Shown here piece after piece: positions 36,217 to 48,300 of a DNA stretch of 64,000 nt. The DNA comes from Phycomyces blakesleeanus NRRL 1555(-) (lineage: Eukaryota; Mucoromycota; Mucoromycetes; Mucorales; Phycomycetaceae): the NCBI RefSeq assembly GCF_001638985.1, contig NW_017265138.1, positions 930,001-994,000 of the forward strand, written 5' to 3'. Within the stretch, counting starts at the first letter, position 1. Every line of letters begins with the position of its first letter. Below the pieces are notes generated by a model, which did no database searches, was not told where the DNA came from, and saw only the letters and a list, made by a program, of their open reading frames with translations. The position numbers and the translations under genes are program-made.

Positions 36217-39200
36217 TCAGATAGTTATTATGCAATATGTTATATGACCCTTTTGTAAAGTTAATTACAAAGGAACTTGGGATGTATAAGGACAAATATA
36301 CTCCCGGTATGGCGGATAAAATCCAGTATCAAATTAGATTTGTTATATATGACACACCACTCTCGTTGGTCCTCTTTCTCTCTATTTTCTCCTACTGGAT
36401 TAGTAAAAGACATCTAGATTTCGTTATTCAAATACCATTTTGCGTGATCATCTCAGTTGGCTAGACTGCCCTTGATTGGCTCTGTCCTCTAAAATAAACT
36501 GTGTTACTCCAACTGATTGTCGTTTTTCACAGCATTAATAAAAGAATAAGACCTTTAAAGACACACTACTTCAGAGTATTTAACATGTAGTTATTTCCAG
36601 TATCTCTTGTAAGAGTAATATAGAACATTTATTAAGAGTGGAATTTAAAATACTTTTAAGAATTGTAGATATTTGAGTATTTACAAGTAAGTAAGGAAAG
36701 TAATACACATGTTAGCCCAATTAATTTAAAATTACTATGCATATCACACCTTGAAGCCATCCAATATCAATGGCATTTATATCTGAGGTACACACTCGGT
36801 TTATCTTTAATCATAGATAACCAATTTACTATTGCTAAGACAACCCTTTTTTCTTTTAATACAAATACAGATATCTACAAAGTTTTATATTAATATATAT
36901 TCATCTTTAAATAATATGATAAATAGTAATTATTTAAATTATTGTCCTGTTTTTTAAGAGAGTTTACAAGGTGATAAATATGATTTGGAATTTTACTACT
37001 TGATAAAATGGTCAATATTAAATATAGTTTTGTAAATATCACGCTCTTCAGTTACAGACTCATGCATATTGCTGAAATGATTTTCAGAAATTCATATTTA
37101 AGTAGGAGACCTAAATGTTATAACTCCAAATACACACTGAATGCATTTGAGAATATCTGAGCTTACAACAAGCTCCATACACACAAGCCAAAACAGAAAA
37201 CATTTGAGGACAGTAAAGACTCTAGTCATATTCTTATAAAAGATATACATATATAGATGTGGAGTAACATCTTTCTGTGACTGCTGTTGTTATTGCTGCT
37301 ACTGCTGTTGAAATGACTGAGCCTATAGTATAACAGCTCAAATGTTTTGGTTTTGCCTATTAAACTTTAAGTAGCTCTATAAAAACCAAATGAAACATTT
37401 ATCTTAAACAAAAAAAAAGGCTTTAGTCTGTGAAAACAAATGTCCTGGAGAAAAATGATAAATCTTTTGATTAGTGCAACTTGAAAAAAAGCCTGATGTG
37501 CATTTCAATTATGTATTTAGATTTCATATAGTTGTGAACCTTGGGAAGTGTTGACTTAAGAAGAGGGCCCCTGATATTATTATTATACCAGCCACTCGAT
37601 CCGAGTTTTCTATTTTTTTGGTAGAAATTTTAACTTATTAAAAGTAATACCTTATTGTCTAGCTCCTATAGCCATGATAGCATTAGTATCTTTAAAACCT
37701 CAGATCATATTATACGTATATCTTACCTGTTTAGTGAAATTTTAGAAGGAAAATGTAGAAGACTGGATGGCAGCAATGGCCATTTGTTATTCATGGCTGA
37801 AGTCTACAAGAGCCTCGGATAAAATAATAAGCTAAATATAGAATATATATGTAACATACTTCAGTAAAATTTTGAGTGCCTTTGTTTTATGCATCTTCAG
37901 ATCTCCTAATTTGTTTTTAAAAAAATGTGTCCTTAATGTTTTTAATAATAGACCTCTTGTATATTTATAGATAGGGCAATGATTGTCACTACCACATACA
38001 GTCCAACTTTGTGGCATACATACAAAAATAAAGTAAATTACAAACTCCACTATCCAGAGCAGATTATAAAATTGCTAATGAACCTGACAGGGTCCTATCC
38101 TAGGGACGTGACACACACCAGGGACTTGTACACTGCCTTACTTCAGAGCCAATCAACCATTAATCAACAAAGATATTAAGTTAAGGAAAAATATACATAT
38201 ATAAGTAGCCATTATGTTTCTTCTTTAAATAATCAGTACTTTTACAATATATATTGTTCTCTTTCATATTATTCGCTTATCTCAAGATCGTCAGTCCAAA
38301 ACTCAAATGAAAGTGCACTTTTATTATAATATATGCATATCATTACTATATCAATGCAGAATTTTTATTAAGCTTCTTTAATTTGCTGCTTAAAGAAGAA
38401 GGATATTTTATAGCCCTCACTTTTACTAGTAGCCACAATATATATACTCTCACCGGAGAACTTGCCGTAAAATATCTTGATTTGTATTATTAAATAAACA
38501 TCACGTCAGATTCTGTATACTATATCTTCCAAATCAAAATTCCGCTGAATAATAAATCTTCGTTCTCTCGTAGATAGCATTTGGTCTGGACAGACTAAAA
38601 ATTTCAAATTTTCTTAACTTTGTTTTAACTCTAATTCAATAACACGGCTTAAATTTTTGCGCTTTGTTTCATGTTTGCTTAATCTTTTTGATCTGTCCAT
38701 ATCAACTGTCTCACACTCTAATTTTATTAAGCCTTTAAACCCTTTTTATAACTTCTATACCGGTCCTTGGCTCGCCAAATTTTTATTTTAAAACTCCAAG
38801 AAAAACGTCCTTACAGCTAAAGTACAAGTTTTGAGTCGGTTATAGTACTCAAAATCCTTGATCTGGTAAGTATTTTCCCACAATTTTGCGTAGGAGTCAG
38901 TATTATTTCTAACGTTGTTGCTTTATTATTATTAAAATATAAGTTTTTTGTACTCGTATTGGTTCACAGCATTTTGAACGAATATAAAGGTGTTCAAAAG
39001 CTACCTACTAAAAAGCAGCTCCAGACAATTTTACTTATCCTTTCCTAACTTTGGGTAATAAACTACATAGCATACTATATACAAACAGGTATATATGCCT
39101 CAAAATTAAAACCTGGTCTGGCAGCAATGGAGGAGGAAAATGGGTTGGTTTAATCTATGCCGACCAGAATTTATCAGGCAGCCATTTCCCTCAATTTTGA

Positions 39201-40556
39201 GGACAATATGTGGAAAGCAATTACCAATTATTCCAGTAGCGCTATAAAGTATACGGCTTCACAGCCAGCTTATGGTCTCTATGATATCCACATGGGGATC
39301 ATCGCGTACATAAAGAGAAATTAAACAACCAACCTGAGCAAAAAGTAGTCAGTACTCATGCGGTCAGATTAATAAACACGATACGAGAGCATTTTTGAGT
39401 GATTAAGTGAATGAACGAGTGAGTGAGTGAGTGAGTGAGTGAGCGTGTTGTAAGTCTAAGATAAAAACAGGGTAATTTGAATCAGAATTTCTAGACAGAC
39501 AATAAGAAGAATGGTAAATGTTTATGCTATATATATACTGACACATAGTTGGTTGGTTATGTGATGTAAACGTCCAACTCGGTGACAAGAAAATTAATAC
39601 GACTAGAAGGGCAATTTTATTAAGGAACGAACGAAAAGAGCTATTTAACTACTTCAGACCATTTCTACAGCTACGTAACTACTTAGAAGTTCACTGCGTT
39701 GAGTGATACAAGAAACACTGTAGATAAAATCCACAGTGTCAATACCGTATATTTTTATTTGTATATTTGTTATTTAGAGGCGCTTACTTAGATTTCAACT
39801 ATGATAGACTTGCAAGAAAGGTTAAAGATAGTCGACCATAAAAATATTATATAATAGAAGTTTATCTCTAAAACTTTAAAGGAAAGCAATCATCGCGAGA
39901 ATTGTTTGTGGGTGCTTAATAACAAGGTCTTTATTTTCTAAATAAGATACAAGTTCAACCAAAACAGTGATCTTGCCGAAACTTGCTAGAGAATACTCTT
40001 AATATATATACACGTATATAAAGTGGTGAAAGGAAGGACACATATAATACTAAAGAATAAAGGTAGCCGTAAAGTATTTATTATATTATTCCCTCAACAG
40101 CTGCACTTCTCTACTTAGATGACTTTAAAGGTACTTTGTGAAGTGAAAGTAAACATACTATGGTTAGAAGGCTAAGAAGGCTTTCTTTATTTATCTGGTG
40201 GTTTTTTAAAATCATAATTCTCATCAGTAGTGTGAGTATAAAGATATAGAAATATGATTCCCCAAAGATAAAAAGGCCCTTTAAAGCAAACTAATACTCG
40301 TATATAAGCACTGTCTGTACTATTAAAAATATGTATAAGACAATACCAGGAGGTCTTTGATAGTAATAGGTGAGAAAAAACATAGAGCTTTTACTGAAAA
40401 CATAAACCCTTTAATTTTCATACGAATTTGTTTTGATTTGCCCAAAATAGGCATTTTATGCCTTCCGTGCTGCGCAATCCCCATTTTTTTCATAAAAAAA
40501 ATCGATACAATTCCCAATTTTCTGTTATCCCTCCTCTTCCTCCTGATTTCCTTTCG
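36217..40556. other. Gene-poor AT-rich stretch
   Basis: More than 4 kb with no supportable gene on either strand. A short open segment at 37979-38179 (encoding YPEQIIKLLMNL) matches nothing I recognise. A GAGT tetramer run lies at 39415-39443. The phrase GGCAGCAATGG recurs at about 37770 and 39122. It probably consists of decayed repeats. Confidence 0.5.
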
Positions 40557-41561
40557 GTGGTCCTTGGTTTTTGACACAGTAAGAAAATTGTTTTTAAATG
40601 CCTATATCTTTCTATTTGTATAAGGCCCATACTGATATTTACCATGAAAACGCACCCCAGACGCGGTTTCTGGCTAAGTTCCAAAAACGATGTCCAGTCT
40701 AATAGCAGGTAAAATATTATACAGACACACACACACTTTGACACGGTCAGTATACTAACTACAGCACAGTGTTTTTCTGTGCGTGTTTTTTGTTTTGTTT
40801 TTTATGCCCAGCGTCCATTCCACTGTAGCCACGGAGAGGTCCTTCACGTCATGTTCATGTACCAGGTAAGTAAATACACAGACAGATACTTTGACACGAT
40901 CAATACACTAACTATAATTTGGTGTTTTCTTTTCTTTTTATCACAGTTTCCAGTGTCCAGTCCCGTTTTGCTTTTGAGCACAAGTACTTTTTAAACCCTA
41001 CGCAGCTATCTGTTAGGTAAGTAAATACAAACACGTTTTGACACGATCAATGCACTAATTATGATTCGATTTTTTCTTTTATTTTATCACAGTGTCCAGT
41101 GTCCCTTCCCGTCTTGCTTTTGAGCACAAGTACTTTTTAAGCCTTCCGTAGCTGTTTACTAGGTAAGTAAACGCGTACATACACAGACTTTGATCCGAGC
41201 AACACACTAACTATAACTCGATGTTTTCTTTTTCTTTTTCTATTGCAATGTCTAGTTTCGTTTAGCTGTTAACCACCATTCTTTTCATGGTGTCTTCAAA
41301 CTCTGTATGGTCCACTGAGTGGTAAGTCAATATATAGATGCTTTGGCTCAATCAACATACTCACTTTATACTTTCACGTTACTTTATTATCTTGATAGTG
41401 TTCAAAGGTACATCTATGGAGAGGTGTCCCGAGAACCAGCTCAGTATTTTTACACCCTTCGCAGTTAATAGCTAGGTAAGTAAACGCGCACATGCGCACA
41501 CACTTTGACACAATAAGTATATTAACCTTATACTCTATTTTTTATATCTCTACTCTTGGAG
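40557..41561 (+). repeat. Tandem array of about 150-bp units, each resembling one mini-exon plus one complete intron
   Basis: Intron-like starts (GT) are at 40709, 40866, 41017, 41163, 41322 and 41476, with a weaker one at 40557. Spacings are 152, 157, 151, 146, 159 and 154 bp. Most begin GTAAGTAAA, share the body TTTGACACGATCAATACACT, carry a branch-like CTAAC, a T/C tract, and end in CACAG or TAG (acceptors at 40811, 40946, 41092, 41255, 41398, 41561). Implied introns are 76-103 nt and implied exons 54-77 nt. The exons at 40947-41016 and 41093-41162 are clearly homologous and both contain GCTTTTGAGCACAAGTAC. The unit-4 acceptor has lost its aligned AG (GCAA). No reading frame stays open through the spliced product, so a non-coding transcript, a decayed gene, or a spacer repeat is more likely than a protein. 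Confidence 0.75.
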
Positions 41562-41647
41562 TGATCACTGAGTACCTCGTATTCTGTCGGTCATGATATA
41601 TCAAAAGGAATATACATAAACATTTTCGTGCAAGATGTGTATATCAT

Positions 41648-42835
41648 GGTCTTTAACAATGAGTCTCCGGGCTCATTTCCAACTCGCTCATTGTAGACGC
41701 CTTATTTATAGGGCTTGACTTAATATGAGATTCTGGTTTTTTATTGGAAGCATTGCGCTCTTTGGCTGGTATGGCTATTGAGTTCGCTCAATGTGCTATG
41801 GTCTGAAATCTGATCTGTGCCTTGCGCGTTTCTACCTGCATTTACTGCAGGGGAGAAGAAACCAAAAGGGATTCTGTCTTGGGCTTTATTGTTTGAGATG
41901 GAAAAGCTCCAATGTTTGAACCGGAGTAGTCTTTTGGGTGCTCTGGATTGTGAACTAGTGAACTGCTATTCCAGACATACCAACAAGTCAGTAGCCTTCA
42001 CTCCCTGGAAAAGGTTATTGGAGGGTGCAATCCCCTCACCTTGCCTTGAGTTCTTGTCTTTGTGTTAAGTAGCTTCCGATGAGTCGGGTTGTTTTTACAA
42101 ACTCCCTAATCCCGGTGAAAAGTTTCATCGAAGGCTAAACTTATTTATAAAAAACCAACTGATCACAAGTACCGTCAGGGAAAGTAGCTCTTAGTGTAGA
42201 GCATACTGGATGTTAAAGACCTTCCTGAGTCACTCATATGAAGGCGAAAGCCGGATGAAATCCACGTCAGTTTTTTCTGTGTTATGCGGCACATAATATG
42301 GAGGGGACTGAGGAACGCAGAGGTAGCTTTATGCTATTTTCTTAGGACGTTGGATATTGGCTCTCCAGATTTTGTCCTTCGGGGCAGGTCAAGATTGTCA
42401 CAGAAAGGTGCAAGTATAAGGGTGTATCACCTGGATGCGTAGAGTTTTTTTAAATTCGTTGAGCACCTGGACGTGAAGTAATGCAGATGGATTAACCAGT
42501 ACGATCTCCTGTATCTTACTGCTTCCTGTTGAAATGATCCCTGTGCTTTACAATTCCCTCTCTGCTTAGTCTTTGATACTTGTAACCCACACTCTGGTAA
42601 ACAGAACTGGACATGAGGGACGAACCCAAAGCAAAGTTAAGGTGCCTAAGTAAATGCTATGCTGTTCCACTTGGGTGTCTCAGACACCTGTCCTGAGCAG
42701 TTTGGCATTAAAGCATTTCACCGATACTTTGCCGTCATGGTAAATTTGATGCCATGCCGAGTAGGCAGGAATGAGGGTTGTTGAGAAGCTTGGGTGTAAA
42801 CTTGATTGGATCGGCCTTCAAGCGCAGGTCTTGAC
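41648..42835 (+). pseudogene. Strongly diverged 5.8S-25S rRNA relic without ITS2
   Basis: The part from about 41648 to 41800 resembles the 5.8S core (AACAATGAGTCTCCGG for the AACAACGGATCTCTTGG block, and GCATTGCGCTCTTTGG near its 3' end). From about 41806 it is collinear with the 5' third to half of 25S rRNA. Recognisable blocks are GGGGAGAAGAAACCAAAAGG (41870), AAGTACCGTCAGGGAAAG (42167), GGGGACTGAGGAACGCAG (42303), GTAAACAGAACTGG (42597), AAAGTTAAGGTGCC (42632) and TGCCGAGTAGGCAGG (42755). The order is preserved but variable regions are shortened. Almost nothing separates 5.8S-like from 25S-like sequence. No 18S is recognisable upstream and the rest of 25S is missing downstream. Most simply this is a decaying rDNA fragment. 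Confidence 0.8.
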
Positions 42836-43179
42836 AAAAAAATCTTTATTTTTATACTTTTTGAGATAAATCGGATACACTTTAAAAACAGACGAACGAA
42901 TATTTTAATACAATATTCAGTACTGAGATCTGTTAGATTTTTTTTTCTTAAAAGCAAGGTATGTCTATAAATATATATATATATATATATATAGACTCGT
43001 ACCAACAATAATCATCATACTTATTAACTTCTGATAAATCAATAATACAACTTTAGCAATCTTGGTTTAGCCTATCTTCCTTTACTTGACAACTGATATC
43101 GGAAAACATATAAATACGAAGGTATAGTTTGTCTTAAAAAAATCAATAGTTTGATGACCTTTCATTAACCCTCTTCATC

Positions 43180-43285
43180 TCATGTATGTAATTAACCATT
43201 CACATGCAATTAAGCATTGTCACGCAATTAAGCATTTTCACGTAATTAGGCATTGACAGGCAATTAGGCATTGACATGCAATTAG
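43180..43285. repeat. 18-bp minisatellite, about six copies
   Basis: Units of the form ATTGACATGCAATTAGGC repeat with point changes. The copies are homogenised only partially, so the array is old. Confidence 0.85.
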
Positions 43286-43384
43286 TATTACATACTTTAA
43301 CTTGAATATTGTTTTATTCTACATAAAAAGCAGTATTCAACTCCTAAGAGATTTTTTGGAGATTGAATTCTTTCCTTTACTATT

Positions 43385-43723
43385 AGGGTGTTTCAGCAGT
43401 TTTATGCCATTCACCAGCGTACGAGGGAATATTCCCTCGTACGCTGGTGAATGGCAATAGCAGCAAAAACTCAGAAAAGTGTAGAAAAAATTGCTGCTAT
43501 ATTTGGCGTGGAAATGAAATGTGTAATTACACTTTCCCCGAAGGTTGCTATTCATAGGCAAAAGTGGAGAATCTAAATTTGCATTCTATAAAGAACTAAG
43601 GGTAGTCCTTAGTTGCTTATAGATTGAAAATATCTCAAATTTAGATTAGTAAGAGCCAATCATTTAATAAATTAAACCACCACAAAAGTAAAATCTAAAC
43701 ATCTAAAACTGCTGAAACACCCT
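43385..43723. mobile_element. 339-bp non-coding inverted-repeat element (MITE)
   Basis: Begins AGGGTGTTTCAGCAGTTTTA and ends with its exact reverse complement apart from end choice (TAAAACTGCTGAAACACCCT), flanked on both sides by ATT. It has no coding capacity. Inside are a perfect 52-bp palindrome and a second hairpin formed by two nested arms (AATCTAAATTTG at about 43570 with CAAATTTAGATT at 43636, and CTAAGGGTAGTCCTTAG between them). It lies directly beside a dead Tc1 transposase and could be a deletion derivative mobilised by a Tc1/mariner-type enzyme. Confidence 0.85.
43405..43456. repeat. Perfect 52-bp palindrome inside the MITE
   Basis: Two exact 26-bp arms with no spacer, centred on AATATT at 43428-43433; arms include CACCAGCGTACGAGGGAA. 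Such a DNA can extrude as a cruciform and its RNA would be a near-perfect hairpin. Confidence 0.95.
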
Positions 43724-43729
43724 ATTCTA

Positions 43730-44040
43730 ATGAAATACCAACGTAAATTTTTTACGAGGCTGAGATCTGGACTGTTGGGAGGCCATATCAGCACTGCCAA
43801 GCTCTGGTGTTTCTTCCATTCTTCTACAAAATTAGATTTTTAACAGGGTACACTATATTTTTGGTAGATAGACTCGCTATCATTTCTTTCATTAAGAGCT
43901 CACATAGATCGAAGTACCTTCTTTTTGATGAAATCCATGTATTCGTACTAGTCAATTTTATTATTTATTTATGGTATTTAGTTTCCTGGCTCTTCCTGCC
44001 CACACAAAGCACCAAATCATCATGAAGCCTCTACCTCACT
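43730..44040 (-). pseudogene. Tc1/mariner-type transposase relic
   Basis: Read on the minus strand, the fragment keeps the order of Tc1 motifs: GRGFMMIWCFVWAGR (for the GGSVMVWGC block), MDFIKKKVLRSM, a degraded YQKYSVPC (for QQDNAPCH), NFVEEWKKH and WPPNSPDLSLVKNL (for WPPNSPDLNPIENL). The catalytic second Asp is gone and the Glu of IENL is replaced (LVKN). At least two stops and a frame change interrupt it. It is clearly inactive. The C-terminal end stops at the MITE. Confidence 0.8.
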
Positions 44041-45322
44041 GTAACATGTCCTTAATACCGTCTTTTCTGTGTCATACTTTAGGATAATATTATACTCTAG
44101 TATTTCTACTTTTGCTGAAAGGTTTATATATTGGTTCACAATATCAGACTATGTGATCCCCATATATGATTAGTCTCTCAAGCTTTATTGAAAAATTGCA
44201 ATTGCTTATTATTTTGTGCCATTGGTACCAGTGTATTGTGCTCAGTTTTACAAGAAATCTGAATTCATATAAGAATGGTAAACGGTTATTATTAGTTACA
44301 GAGTACATCCTTTAATATTCTGTACAGAAATAACTTGACAAGGATGTACAGACAATCTTTATATTACAGTTAATAACTATAAGCTGACAGACATGAAATA
44401 TATTGAGTAGTAAGGCATGGATATTATAAAAAGAAAGAGGTTTAAGAAACAATTTACAATTAACCTATATTGATAGAAAAAAATCTTGCTCATATTATTA
44501 TATATAAGTTATCGAATAAAAATGATTTCTGAAAGTCGATTCTGTTTAAAAATTGTCTCGTTTCGATAATACTGATTGAAAATTGAATTTTTATTTTAAA
44601 ACTTTGAATAGTATTTATCTTTACCTTATTTTTTATATGTAAATCATTAGTGAGAATTGTGTACTGGGGTTTTAATGTATATATAAAAGGCTGTGATATA
44701 TTGTGGCTCAGGTCTTACAAATGTACAAACATGGCATGATGAGTAGAATAAATGTAAAATCCTAAATAGCAAAAAATGCAAAGGAGTATATATGTATATA
44801 TCAACTCATCTGTTTGTATAACATACCATTAATAAACAAGATATATAAAGATATAAAATAAAAAAGTATGCATCTACATCTACATGTATAAAGGCTTTTG
44901 ACAGAGTTTTATACTTGTATATATTAATTATAGTATATATATTCAATCCAAAGCTCTATTGATATCACAACATCGATCTCTCATTTCATTATCTAATCTT
45001 TCTCTTTTTCTCTTGGATCTTTGATTCACATGAGCACCTCAAGCCCTTCCTTGGGTACAGAAGTATACTTCTTAGAATTCTATTTTTACATGGCTAGTGG
45101 TACGTTGCACTGTGATTGTCCTGTGTTAATACAACAAACTTAAATGTCTATTTTACAATGGGTTTTGGTCATGGAATGGAATAAGAGATACAAAGGTAAA
45201 AAAAAAAATGAGAAGAAAAGGAAGGTCATTTTTCTTTGGCCGTTGAGACCGCAGACTATTTAATCTTTCAAAAGTAACACACTTTTTCTGTTCGTTTGAT
45301 CCCTTTTTACATATTAGCTATA
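44041..45322. other. AT-rich intergenic stretch and promoter of the kelch gene
   Basis: No gene seen. Many short TATATA runs. The 45200-45290 part, close to the next start codon, probably holds its core promoter. Confidence 0.55.
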
Positions 45323-48300
45323 ATGATTCGATTTAGACATCAATATTCCTGCCAGTTTTCTATAGTTACCAGTCTATTTTATCTTTGTGCTATAAAGCTA
45401 GCATTTGGTTTCTACACTGGGCCTTCAAGAGGTTTAGAAGATATTCAATTTCGCTTTGATCCTGCCATCTTTTCATACAATGACAAGCTCTATGCATATG
45501 GAGGCAGCTTTGGTCTCAATAGTACAACCAATATTTTTACCTCCATCTCTATATCAGCTGAGGGCGACTCGAAAGGAGAGATAATATACGAGACAGTCCC
45601 TCAATATAAGCCTGGTCCAATATGCTCTTACTCTGAAGCCGTTATTCTCCAAGACGGTCACACTGCACTACTTGTTACAGGATCTGAAAAGGCTAATAAT
45701 GACAAGAACCAGACAATTCGTACTTATATGTACGATTTCAAAAGTTCTGATGCCTCCTGGAAAGAGATTTTTGCAATCAACAATGCCACCGGACCTCCTA
45801 TACGCCTGCATTTTACACTTACACCGGCACCTAACGGGAAAGTTTATATTTACGGTGGATCAGAGCTTTATGCTGCCCGGCATCTTAATGACTTTTGGTC
45901 TTTCGATCCACTTACTCTTGAATATAAGAATCTCACTTTATCGAATCAGCCATATCGGGGGGACCACACCGCAACAGCTCTTCCGTGAGTAATTCACTAT
46001 ATATATGTATATAACAAAACAATAATTAAACTATATCATATAGAAATGGACAGATTGTATACATTGGTGGTATACATTCAAATACTTCTGGTGATTACTC
46101 ATCTTATCTAAGTCCCAATGTACTCGAGATATATGATACAAACACAAATGAATGGATATATATAAATGCAACCGGAGAGAAATTAGCTGGTAGTTCTGGT
46201 CCGGGATCAGTCTTAGGTAATTATAAGCACCGTTAATTTAATATATTTATCTTCCTACTTCTTTTTCTTTTTTTTACAAGAAATCAACGAGAATCCTAAC
46301 TTATATGCTTATAGGCCCTGACAAGAAAACGATCATTTTATATGGTGGTAATTAAAATTTGAATAAAAAAAGGCTCTATGTATTCTAGGTATTCTAGGTA
46401 ATTAACAATACAATCTAATATAGGAGGTACCATGAGTGGTGTGTATCTTAATGATATTCTTTTACTGGATACAACTACATGGGTGTGGTCAAGACCAAAC
46501 ATACCTGGGGATTATCCTGATGCTATGTACACTTTCAACATGGGATTTATTGGTGAAAATCTATTGGCGATTACACATGGTTAGGACCCTATACAAACGA
46601 AGAAGAATATAAATCAATCGGTGCTAATAGTGGATCAATATATAATAGATATGCTCTCAACCTTTCCTTATAGCGATATAAGTGTTCTTAGCATTGAAGA
46701 CCAAAAAGCTGCTAAATATAAATGGTTGAGTGGCCCAGAAGATTTGCCAGAATTAGATACAGTGTCAAATATTCAAAGTAAAATGACTGGAGGAGTAATT
46801 GCAGGGATTACTGTTGGTGCTGTATTGCTTGTAATTATTTTGGGATTCTGCATCTGGAAAACCTCTCAAGATGTATATTGCGTGCCACGGTCATTGGGGC
46901 GCTTCATTTGGGGCCCACGGTAGATATATATATATATAATATATTGACTAATTAACTTATTAAATGTAATCTATTCTTCTCACTACTATTATTTATTTTT
47001 AGGGGTGGGGAGCCGGTATGGATTGAACTATTCCGCAAACTGATCCAATGCATTCTTGTATTCCTATTCCTGGCATACGCGGTGTTTTCTATTCGACAAG
47101 CTCTTAATAGCCCAACTACCAGTATTATAATCAGTACAAAAGTATCATCCGTGTCAATCCCAGGTATATAAAAAAAAAGCAGCGTTATAGAAATCACACT
47201 TATACATTTAATTTTCCTTTATATAGATATGAGATTTTGCTTTGAAGGATATAATATACCAGGCGATCCACGTACAAAATTCGATGAGTCGGATGGAGTT
47301 ATAATGACATGTGGATCAGACACTGGTGTTTCCTGTGATCAATTTATGACAAAACTTGATATGAAGGTGCATCTTCCTGTATTTGGAGACTCTGTCACAG
47401 CATCTGATTGTTATCTATTTTCGCCTCCTAGCTGGTTCCTCTTGGGGACTACTGGTGATGGAAACCGTAATGGAACTAAACTTCATATTAAAATGTTTGG
47501 AGGGATACAGTTGACTGGAACCATTCATATGACTCAGTACCCGCCTGGAATGGACCCTAATGTAAAGGTCTATAAGATCAACTCAACTGATGTACCACTA
47601 GTAATGTCTGACCAAGATGTCAACGAGTGGGCTGTACGGGACATGCAAGGAAAAAGCGATTCAAATACGTTCACGATGTATACCAATAATTCAATGAATT
47701 TTCAGTATCAAATCAAAGACCATCAGTATCTCACGGACAGTGGATGGAACCAGATAGGGTTCCTGCCCCTTTACAACCACACATCAGAAATTACTTCGGC
47801 AGTCCAGGCAAATAACTTTGACATCCATAAAGATATCAGATATGCAGAAAATGACCTCATCATAGGGTTTATTGACCTATACCCAGTTGACTACCTCACT
47901 ATTGTTGAACAAGAACAAAAGATCCACACGATCCTTAATTCTCTTGGGTCGGTTGGTGGTATTATCAGTCTTATGGCTTTTGTACAGGCTTGGATGTTTG
48001 GATTCCGGCCAAATTCTCCTTGGGGTGTTGTCCAGCGCTGGTCCTGTGGATGTATAAAGCGGTCGTTGGGTAGAAACCTTCGAAAGAAGTTTGGGGCCTT
48101 GGATACGCCTGTTCCGTTTGTTAGTCCTGTTAACAGCCGATTTGTGGATACGGAAAAGATGCATGGGTATTTGCTTGACGAAAGCGAAATTGGGTTGTTG
48201 AGAGACCAGCAAGACAGGAACTTCAAAGCCCTCCAGGATCGACAATATGTAATGGAAAGGCGGATGCAGTTGATGGAGCGTTTGTTAGAGTCTTATTATG

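Noticed and set aside
40779..40994. 71-codon plus-strand ORF inside the intron-like array
   Set aside because: It reads through a strong donor and acceptor and is not conserved between units, so it is unlikely to be a protein.
41817..42068. 83-codon plus-strand ORF
   Set aside because: Fully explained as rRNA-relic sequence.
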